This document shows, in pieces, positions 1-5,775 of a DNA stretch of 5,775 bases (position 1 is its first letter; each line of letters opens with the position of its first letter). The stretch spans positions 1 to 5,775 of the forward strand of contig JAGWBL010000095.1 in NCBI GenBank assembly GCA_021295935.1. Direction: 5' to 3'. The position numbers were made by a program, and so were the translations under genes. The notes below the pieces were generated by a model that worked only from the letters and a program-made list of their open reading frames with translations, made no database searches and was not told where the DNA came from. Source of the DNA: Pseudomonadales bacterium. Its GTDB lineage: Bacteria > Pseudomonadota > Gammaproteobacteria > Pseudomonadales > Azotimanducaceae.

Positions 1-28
1 AAATGTCGCTGTCGGCATAGATCCGTTT

Positions 29-967
29 CTAGTGGGTGAAGACGTGATAGCCTTCGGCTGCTCCGCTCTCGGGGTTCGCAATCGCCTGTCTGTAGGCTGC
101 GTCGTTGCCCACAAAATCATCGTCCGTCCAACCCATCCTTTTTGCGGTGTCCAGAATCAGCAACGTGTCGTGATAGATCGTCCCGAACAGCACGAGATCG
201 CAGTCCGCATTCTTCAACTTCAGCACCGCCGCGGTGAATTCCGTCTCGGTTTTCTTGTGGGCGCTCGAGGCAGGAATCTCCAACCCCAACTCGGCTGCTT
301 GGTCGATGACCGCTTCCAATATCTCGTGGCCGTAGTCCGTGTCCTGGTAAATCGGGCACGGTCTGGTCCGGCCCTTCGTCTCGTGAAAGTGTTGAACGGC
401 TGCCCGGATCTCGTCGTAATAGACGCCCCTCTGCGTGAATGAGAGCTTGTGGAATGGCTCGTTCATGCTCCTGGAGCCCGAGAACGGGAACACGTTCGGC
501 ACTCCGGCTTCGAACTGGATCGGCATCACCGCGTTGTTCTGAGGAGTGCCCAACGCCAACACCATGGCGAAGATGTGGTCGCTGTGCAGAAGCTTGTTTG
601 CCGCCCGGATCGCGTTCGGCGTCTGGTATTGGGTGTCTTCCACCACGTACTCGATCATTCGTCCGTGCACACCGCCAGCCGCGTTGGCTGCGTCAAACCG
701 CATTTGGGCGCCATTCCGGCCTGGAACACCCCAGATGGCGGCCGGTCCGGACAGATCCGTGTGGGCTCCGAGAACCACGCGGTCGTCTTCCACCGCACGT
801 TCGGGAAACGGAAGCTTCGCCACGCCAAGCACGTCCTCTTCGGACGTCACCGCCTTGGCGTCTGACCCGCCTGGGCTCGGATCGCCACCCTCGCCTGTCG
901 ACGGAGAGCATCCATACATTCCCAGAAATGCAAACCCACCTGCCAAGATCCACGCAGTTCTATTCAT
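29..967 (-). CDS. Liv-type ABC transporter substrate-binding lipoprotein, probably cut short by an amber stop
   Basis: The product is 312 residues from ATG at 967. It should bind the transported ligand outside the inner membrane and deliver it to LivH/LivM. Residues 1-19 form a signal peptide with a hydrophobic stretch (AWILAGGFAFLG) ending in M-Y-G-Cys20, an imperfect lipobox. A Ser/Gly/Asp-rich linker follows, suggesting lipid anchoring. The type I periplasmic-binding fold (Peripla_BP_6-like) starts near residue 63 with VVLGAHTDLSGPAAIWG; further family-like stretches are DAANAAGGVHGR, YVVEDTQYQ, NNAVMPIQFEAGVPN and PIYQDTDYGHEILEA. The start has GGAAG ten bases upstream. The protein ends abruptly after GYHVFTH at TAG (29-31), inside the second lobe; relatives normally run to about 380-420 residues. 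The same frame stays open to base 1 with KRIYADSDI, resembling the expected continuation, so I infer a premature stop. The ligand is unknown; the livK-like label is generic. The gene lies 105 bases after the ligase and is probably co-transcribed with it. Confidence 0.88.
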   Translation of the reverse strand: MNRTAWILAGGFAFLGMYGCSPSTGEGGDPSPGGSDAKAVTSEEDVLGVAKLPFPERAVEDDRVVLGAHTDLSGPAAIWGVPGRNGAQMRFDAANAAGGVHGRMIEYVVEDTQYQTPNAIRAANKLLHSDHIFAMVLALGTPQNNAVMPIQFEAGVPNVFPFSGSRSMNEPFHKLSFTQRGVYYDEIRAAVQHFHETKGRTRPCPIYQDTDYGHEILEAVIDQAAELGLEIPASSAHKKTETEFTAAVLKLKNADCDLVLFGTIYHDTLLILDTAKRMGWTDDDFVGNDAAYRQAIANPESGAAEGYHVFTH

Positions 968-977
968 TTGGCTAGCG

Positions 978-982
978 CTTCC
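978..982 (-). promoter_or_regulatory. Ribosome binding site of the substrate-binding protein gene
   Basis: Minus strand GGAAG lies ten bases before the ATG at 967. It supports that start, which also gives a proper N-terminal signal peptide. The spacing is slightly long. Confidence 0.5.
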
Positions 983-1072
983 GTGTCCGGTGATTCGGGA
1001 ATTGCCGCACGTCGCAACCGAAGTGGCCTGCTTCGTGCAATTGGAATGTTATGTCAGCAACTACGATCCACC

Positions 1073-2908
1073 TCACCTGCTGCGGTACATTTCGTCGATC
1101 AGGGCGGAGTACGTCTCGGTGACGACCCTGCGCTTGAGCTTCTGCGTTGGCGTCAACTCTTCATCTTCTGCATCGAGAAGCTGATCAATCAACCGGAACT
1201 TCTTGATCGTCTCCACCCGCGCGAACCGCCGGTTCACCTGTTCGATCTCGGCGCCAATCAGATCCACGATCTCCTGCGCATGGCAGAGACTCTTGTAGTT
1301 CGTGAATGGCACCCCCTGGACTTGAGCGAAGTGCGCGACGTTCTCGAGATCGATCATCACGAGACACGTCAGGTACGGTCTCGCATCCCCAATCACCACC
1401 GCATCGGTCACGTAGGGCGAGAACTTGAGCTGGTTCTCCAATTCGCTCGGCGTGATGTTCTAGCCGCCTGACGTGATGATGATGTCCTTCTTGCGGTCGA
1501 CGATGTAGACGTACCCGTCGTCGTCGATCCGCCCGATATCCCCTGTGTAGAGCCAACCCTGCTGGATCGTGTCCGCTGACTTCTCGGCATTGTTCCAGTA
1601 GCCCATGATCGTGCCGGGGCTTCGGATCAGAATCTCTTGGTCGTCCGAGAGCGCCACCTCAACCCCAGGCACCGCCTTGCCGACGCTTCCGATGCGCGTG
1701 TCTCCCGGCACGTTGGCTGTGGCAAGCCCGGTGCACTCAGTCTGCCCGTAGACTTCGTACATGGGCCTTCCAAGCGCCCAGAACCACTCGATCAGGTCCG
1801 GAGAAATTGGGGCGCCCCCGCTCGACAGCCACTTGCAGCGATTGATGCCCAACAACTTTCTCACGTTCTTGAGAACCAGAAAGTCGAGAAGGAAGTACGC
1901 TACCGCCAGTGACGTGGGAACGCTCCGTTGCTCCTTCACGAACTGTGCCCTGCGTCTCCCGACCTGCAGGGCCATGTCGAGGGCCAGCCGCCCGAGCCAC
2001 GTCGCCTCCTTGCGCAGGATCGTGACCATCGAGTATTGCTTCTCCCACACGCGGGGGACAGCGAAGTGCGCTGTCGGCGCTGCCTCTCGACTATCTCGCA
2101 CAACCGTTTCCAGATCCTCGACCAGATTGATGGTGGAACCCGTTCCGATCACCGCGAAGGTGTAGAACATCCGGCCGGCCACGTGCGCGAGCGGAAGGAA
2201 CCCCAGCAACTCTTCGCTGCTGTCAAGTTGGTACGTCTCTCGCAGGACTCGCACCATGAAAAGCATGTTCGCATGAGAGATCATCGATCCCTTGGGCGGG
2301 CCGGTTGTCCCCGATGTGTAGATCAGGATCATCAGGTCTGCGGGACGCGCCTTGCGTGTCTCCGTCTCCCAAACTCCATGATGCTCTCCCTCGTACTGCT
2401 GACCCAGCTGGAGAAGGTCATCGAACGACATGCACATCCGATCGTTGAGGTCCCGAAGTCCGCGCATGTCGAAGACGAAGATCCTTTCGAGCGAGGGCGT
2501 TCTGTCCCTCACTTGCAGAACCTTGTCAAGCTGTTCTTCGTCTTCCGCGAAGTAGAAGCGGGTTCCGCTGTCAGCGATGAGATACTCCACCTGACTGGGC
2601 GAGTCGGTGGGATAGACACCGTTGACGACCGCGCCGACTCCCAGAGCGCCGAGGTCCGAGAACATCCACTCGCGATTGACCTCGGAAGCGATCGAGACGA
2701 CGTCGCCCCGCTCAAGCCCAAGCGCCTTCAGTCCCAGTCCAATCCATCGGGCGTGGTCACCCCAATCCCTCCAGGTGAATTCGAGCCACAGTCCGAAGTC
2801 CTTCTGACGGATCGCCACTTCGTCGGCTGAGGCTGCGACCCGTTGCTCGAACATCTCCACCACGGTGCTGAACGTGTCGATGCTGCAACATGGCGAACTC
2901 ACCGCCAT
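1073..2908 (-). pseudogene. Long-chain-fatty-acid-type acyl-CoA synthetase (AMP-forming), interrupted by in-frame amber codon 483
   Basis: Without the stop this would be a 611-residue cytoplasmic enzyme of the ANL superfamily. It would convert a carboxylic acid, ATP and CoA to acyl-CoA, AMP and pyrophosphate. ATG at 2908 is chosen because GAGGAAG sits just upstream and family-like sequence starts soon after (FEQRVAASADEVAIR). Visible motifs are the ATP/AMP P-loop YTSGTTGPPKGS (residues 197-208), VPRVWEK (284-290), SSGGAPISP (362-370), YGQTEC (387-392), YTGDIG (454-459) and DRKKDIIITSGG (471-482). Codon 483 is TAG (1460-1462). The same frame then continues with NITPSELENQLKFSPYVTDA and the C-terminal domain, including the A10-like PTQKLKRR (587-594), to TGA at 1073. 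Relatives have lysine at 483, so one A-to-T change (AAG to TAG) explains the break. The 482-residue product would lack the C-terminal lid domain and probably activity. It overlaps livF by 10 bases. The substrate is uncertain; medium/long-chain or aromatic acids are possible. Confidence 0.88.
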
Positions 2909-3666
2909 GTCTTCCTCTGCTTCCACCGTCTCTTCCCTCGCACGCCCTTGTCCTTGTCCCCCAAGTAGAACTCCTGGATGTCCGTGGCCTGAGAGAGGCG
3001 TGCGCAGGTGTCTTCCATCACGATTCGACCTGATTCCATGATGTAGCCGTAGTGGGCGAGGTCCAGGGCCATCTTCGCATTCTGTTCGACGAGAAGCATG
3101 GTCATTCCCTGCTCGGTGTTCATCCGATTGATGATGTTGGCGATGTCGCCCAAGAGCTGTGGCGACAACCCCAGCGACGGCTCGTCCAGGAGCATCATCG
3201 TCGGTCGCATCATTAACGCGCGACCGATCGCGAGCATCTGTTGCTCGCCTCCGGACAGCAAGCCTGCAGCGCGTCCTTGAAGATCCGCCAAGGCAGGAAA
3301 GTAGGAAAAAACCAAATCGATTTCCCGCTGAGAGTCCTTGCTCCTGCGAGTGAAGGCACCCATTCGCAAATGGTCCATGACGCTCAAGAACGGAAACATC
3401 TCCCGACCCTCGGGCACATGTCCCATTCCCATTGCCGCGGCGCGATCCGGATCCATCCCAGTGACATCCATCCCTTTGAATCGAACAGATCCCTTCTGCG
3501 GGTCGAGCGCCCCGCAAATCGTCCGCAGCACGGTGGTTTTGCCAGCGCCGTTGGCGCCCAGGATGGCGACGACAGTCCCCTTCGCCACCCGCAGCGAAAC
3601 CCCACGGATAGCCATGATCGGGCCATAGAAGGTCTCGATGTTCCGGACTTCGAGCAGCGAGCTCAC
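2899..3666 (-). CDS. livF: Branched-chain amino acid-type ABC transporter ATP-binding protein LivF
   Basis: This is one of the two ATPase subunits on the cytoplasmic face, 255 residues from GTG at 3666. Visible elements are the LivF-type N-terminus LLEVRNIETFYGPIMAIRGV, Walker A GANGAGKTT (37-45), PEGR in the Q-loop region (85-88), ABC signature LSGGEQQ (137-143), Walker B MMLLDEP (157-163), and VEQNA (193-197), where LivF proteins carry Gln in place of the usual switch His. The GTG overlaps the livG stop as GTGA and has a GGGTG element six bases upstream, so I prefer it to the GTG nine bases earlier at 3675. The last ~20 residues (DKDKGVRGKRRWKQRKTWR) form a strongly basic tail beyond the ABC domain; LivF proteins encoded beside acyl-CoA ligases often have such a tail (from memory). 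No lesion is seen. The start is moderately certain, the family very certain. Confidence 0.95.
   Translation of the reverse strand: MSSLLEVRNIETFYGPIMAIRGVSLRVAKGTVVAILGANGAGKTTVLRTICGALDPQKGSVRFKGMDVTGMDPDRAAAMGMGHVPEGREMFPFLSVMDHLRMGAFTRRSKDSQREIDLVFSYFPALADLQGRAAGLLSGGEQQMLAIGRALMMRPTMMLLDEPSLGLSPQLLGDIANIINRMNTEQGMTMLLVEQNAKMALDLAHYGYIMESGRIVMEDTCARLSQATDIQEFYLGDKDKGVRGKRRWKQRKTWR
2911..2917 (-). promoter_or_regulatory. Ribosome binding site of the acyl-CoA synthetase gene, inside the end of livF
   Basis: Minus strand GAGGAAG is followed by AC and then the ATG at 2908. This strong purine-rich site lies within the last codons of livF. It picks out the ATG at 2908 from the longer open frame upstream, whose residues (antisense-like, Arg-rich) are only a shadow of livF. 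Confidence 0.6.
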
Positions 3667-4421
3667 GCGTTGCACCCAATGTACGCCAGCTGTACCGAGC
3701 GGTGGTTCTGGATCTCCTCCGGCGTTCCAAGCGCCAGAAACCTGCCGTCCGCCATGGCCAGCACACGATGCGAAACCTGCTTGACGAGATTCATGTCGTG
3801 TTCCACCATCAGTACCGTGATGCCCAAGTCCCTGTTGATGTCCTCGATCCAGAACGACAGGTCTTCGGTTTCTTCCGGATTGAGTCCGGAGGACGGTTCA
3901 TCCAGAAGCAGGACCTTCGGCTCCAGGCAAAGCGCCCTTGCGATCTCCACCATCTTGCGTGCGCCGTATGGCATTGATCCCACGATTTCGCGCCGATATC
4001 GCTGCAACTGGAGAAGGTCGATCACCTGCTCCGCACGCTCCCTGAACTGCAGGTCCTGACGACGAACACGAGGCAGGAAAAGCATTTCCTCCCAAAGCGT
4101 CGTGTGGTGATGGACTTGCTGAGCAATCAGAAGGTTGACGAGAACGGTCTCCTGGACGAAGAGCTCCGAGTTCTGAAACGTCCTGGCTACGCCGCGTCTG
4201 GCCACCTGGTGCGGGGGTACGCCGGACAGTTCTTGCCCCTCCAGATAGATGCTGCCGCTGTCGAGGTCGTAGATCCGGCTGATAAGGTTGAACACGGTTG
4301 ACTTGCCGGCGCCGTTTGGACCGATGATGCTGAAGACTTCGCGCGGCAGGACTTGAAACGACAGCGACTCGACAGCGCGTATGCCGCCGAAGCTGATCGT
4401 CGCCCGATCGACCCTGAGCAT
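3663..4421 (-). CDS. livG: Branched-chain amino acid-type ABC transporter ATP-binding protein LivG
   Basis: This is the second ATPase subunit, 252 residues, expected to pair with LivF under the LivH/LivM channel. From the ATG at 4421 it reads MLRVDRATISFGGIRAVESL, a normal LivG beginning. Visible motifs are Walker A GPNGAGKST (34-42), the Q-loop TFQN (81-84), the degenerate signature MPYGARK (150-156) typical of LivG, where LSGGQ is replaced, Walker B VLLLDEP (170-176), and switch His208 in VEHDM. The length and the ending (VQLAYIGCNA) match the family. ATG lies only two bases after the livM TAG stop, and the gene overlaps livF by four bases, so translation is probably coupled. The Shine-Dalgarno sequence is weak (GGGTG within the end of livM). 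No damage is seen. Confidence 0.95.
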   Translation of the reverse strand: MLRVDRATISFGGIRAVESLSFQVLPREVFSIIGPNGAGKSTVFNLISRIYDLDSGSIYLEGQELSGVPPHQVARRGVARTFQNSELFVQETVLVNLLIAQQVHHHTTLWEEMLFLPRVRRQDLQFRERAEQVIDLLQLQRYRREIVGSMPYGARKMVEIARALCLEPKVLLLDEPSSGLNPEETEDLSFWIEDINRDLGITVLMVEHDMNLVKQVSHRVLAMADGRFLALGTPEEIQNHRSVQLAYIGCNA

Positions 4422-4423
4422 GT

Positions 4424-5486
4424 CTAGTGCACCCGTTCGCTGCGCAGATAGGACTTCTGTCTCTTGAAGGTCGCCCTGCGATGCAGCGGGAAGTGGGAGA
4501 AGTACTGGCGGATCTTGATCCAGCGTCCATAAATGCCGAGAGGCTCGAACACGAGACACAGGACAAGGATCGCCCCGAACAGGAACGGTTCCAGAGAAAG
4601 ACGCACCGTCCAGGCCTGCGGAAGGAAGTCCCGGACGATCGCCAAACCCTGCGGCAACATGCCGACGAAGATGGCCCCGAACACGACGCCATGCATCGAT
4701 CCCAGACCGCCAACGACCACCATCATCAGGAGCATGATGGAAGTGGTGATGTCGAAGGAATCGGGAAACAGGTATCCGATCTTGTGGGCGAACAACCCAC
4801 CTGCCAAGCCAGTCAACCCTGCCGACAATGCGAAGGCGGTGGTCTTCGTCGCGAAGAGGTTCACTCCCATCGCCTGGGCGGAGATCTCTGAATCCCTGAC
4901 AGCGATGAACGACCGACCTGTGCTCGAACGGAGCAGGTTGAGCACCGCGAGCGTCGAGAGCGTGAAGACGGTCAGGCATAGGTAGTAGAAGGCCACCGCA
5001 TCGCCCAATTCGAATCCGAACAGTTCGGGTTTCGGAACCGGCAGACCGCGCAGTCCGTTCGTCACGAATTCCCAGCGCGCGAGAATCTGCTCAATCACCG
5101 CGGCTAAAGCCAGCGTCGCGATCGCCAAGTATACCCCGGTCATGCGTAGCGAAGGCTCCGACACCGGCTGAGATGCCCGTGGCACCCAAGAGCGCCACGG
5201 GAAGCGGAACGCCAGCGTGCATCAGACGCGCCTGCGCGTAGGCTCCAACCGCCAGGAATGCGGCGTGTCCGAGACTGACCAGACCCGTGTAACCCACCAA
5301 AACCATCAATCCCAGGCCAGCGATGCCCCAGATGCACACGAGCGAGAGCTCCCCGAGCAAGAACGTGGAGACGCCCAGCGGCGCGAGAAACACCGCCAGC
5401 AGAAGCAGCCCGTACCAGAACACTTGCCCCTTGTGCTTGAAGAGGTCGATGTCTTGCCCGTACCGCACCCTGAAAATGAACCGCAT
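4424..5486 (-). pseudogene. livM: Branched-chain amino acid-type ABC transporter permease LivM, frameshifted near residue 110
   Basis: This is an inner-membrane permease subunit. The first ~110 residues are read from ATG at 5486, with GGAAG eight bases upstream: a cytoplasmic N-terminus (YGQDIDLFKHKGQ), hydrophobic segments at about 24-44 and 48-66, and the family motif GYTGLVSLGHAAFLAVGAYAQ (65-85). After ISAGVG the frame runs into non-family residues and stops at 5091. The expected continuation PSLRMTGVYLAIATLALA begins in the next frame at base 5155 and runs 243 codons to TAG at 4424. That part includes the cytoplasmic-loop sequence AVRDSEISAQAMGVN and the end GIYGRWIKIRQY...LRSERVH. The family usually has about five more residues (like LVGLP) between GVGA and PSLRM. 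A 14-base deletion would fit both the missing residues and the frame change; a one-base insertion fits the frame only. As written, no full LivM can be made. The gene starts in TGATG with livH and ends two bases before livG. Confidence 0.88.
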
Positions 5487-5775
5487 CAGACTTTCTTCCG
5501 CTGCATGGCGGCGAACAAGCCCTGGGGCCGGACAAGCAACATGACGATCAACAGGATGTAGGCGCTGGTCTCGCCCATCCCCGGACCGAGGTAGTAGCTG
5601 CCGAACTGCTCGACAACGCCAATGGCAAGTCCACCCAGAAACGCGCCGGGAAGGCTGCCGAATCCTCCGACAATGGCGGCCGCGAAGGCCTTGATCCCGA
5701 CAAATCCCATCGTCGGCGACACCAGGATCACCGGTGCCAGCAACACGCCCGCCAATCCGGCGATGACGGCTGACC
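5486..5775 (-). CDS. livH: Branched-chain amino acid-type ABC transporter permease LivH, C-terminal part (5' end outside window)
   Basis: This is the C-terminal 95 residues of the other inner-membrane permease subunit. The frame is open to the window edge (first complete codon at 5773), so the N-terminus and true start lie beyond base 5775; an internal TTG at 5755 is not a credible start. Recognisable LivH features are SPTMGFVGIKAFAAAIVGGF, GSLPGAFLGGLAIGVVEQFG, and the ending YILLIVMLLVRPQGLFAA, followed by a basic end (MQRKKV). At least two hydrophobic segments are visible. The stop TGA shares its last base with the livM ATG (TGATG). No lesion is visible in the part present. The family assignment is very secure; the full length cannot be judged. 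Confidence 0.94.
   Translation of the reverse strand, partial: SAVIAGLAGVLLAPVILVSPTMGFVGIKAFAAAIVGGFGSLPGAFLGGLAIGVVEQFGSYYLGPGMGETSAYILLIVMLLVRPQGLFAAMQRKKV
5495..5499 (-). promoter_or_regulatory. Ribosome binding site of livM, inside the end of livH
   Basis: Minus strand GGAAG lies eight bases before the ATG at 5486. It sits in the last codons of livH. The TGATG stop/start overlap suggests translational coupling. Confidence 0.55.

Noticed and set aside
933..947. A 15-base sequence (aacccacctgccaag) repeated at 4794-4808
   Set aside because: Both copies encode Leu-Ala-Gly-Gly in hydrophobic segments of different genes. It is best explained as coding coincidence, not as a regulatory or mobile repeat.
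1019..1035. Hairpin in the gap between the ligase and the binding protein (CGAAG stem, 7-base loop)
   Set aside because: The stem is only five pairs and no U-run follows, so it is not a convincing terminator. No good -35/-10 promoter pair is visible in the 105-base gap either.
439..1184. Plus-strand open frames opposite the substrate-binding protein and extending into the gap
   Set aside because: They overlap the well-supported minus-strand lipoprotein gene, are Arg/Pro/Ser-rich shadow translations, and show no recognisable domain.
1928..2830. Long plus-strand open frame (300 codons) opposite the acyl-CoA synthetase
   Set aside because: It lies wholly antisense to a gene with clear family motifs and resembles no known protein. 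Long antisense frames are expected at this GC content.
2909..3766. N-terminal extension of the ligase reading frame upstream of 2908
   Set aside because: This part is an out-of-frame translation of livF (Arg-rich, no domain). The ATG at 2908 with a strong ribosome binding site fits the family start.
5486..5755. An 89-residue stand-alone protein starting at TTG 5755
   Set aside because: The frame is open upstream to the window edge with LivH-like residues, so this is the tail of livH, not a small gene.

Overview
The window is a single, tightly packed, minus-strand gene cluster for a branched-chain-amino-acid-type (HAAT/Liv) ABC uptake transporter with an embedded acyl-CoA synthetase. In transcription order (right to left) it contains: livH, 3' part only (5486-5775); livM (5486-4424); livG (4421-3663); livF (3666-2899); a long-chain-fatty-acid-type AMP-forming acyl-CoA ligase (2908-1073); a 105-base gap; and a substrate-binding lipoprotein (967-29). 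Junctions are 1 base overlap (livH/livM), 2 bases apart (livM/livG), 4 bases overlap (livG/livF) and 10 bases overlap (livF/ligase), so the block is very probably one transcription unit that begins outside the window. No plus-strand gene, RNA gene, mobile element or CRISPR array is supported.

Functionally, the lipoprotein would capture a small ligand outside the inner membrane. LivH and LivM form the channel, LivG and LivF hydrolyse ATP, and the ligase would activate a carboxylic acid to its CoA thioester. This pairing is familiar from proteobacterial clusters. The true substrate cannot be read from the sequence and need not be a branched-chain amino acid.

The most noteworthy thing is damage. 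Three of the six genes carry a lesion where homology continues beyond it. The ligase has an in-frame amber codon (1460-1462) inside its A8 motif, at the lysine position of the usual SGGKN sequence. livM changes reading frame near 5150-5160, with about five residues apparently missing. The binding protein meets an amber codon (29-31), after which the same frame continues with family-like residues to the window edge. The remaining codons look normal. This suggests a recently decaying operon, or errors in an uncultured or metagenomic assembly. UAG read-through is a less likely third option, because livM appears to use UAG as its true stop.

The organism is a moderately high-GC bacterium (about 58-60% by eye), probably proteobacterial in the broad sense, including the former Deltaproteobacteria or Myxococcota. 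This placement rests on gene content and protein style only and is low confidence. I did not find a novel system; apart from the lesions, the region is conventional.
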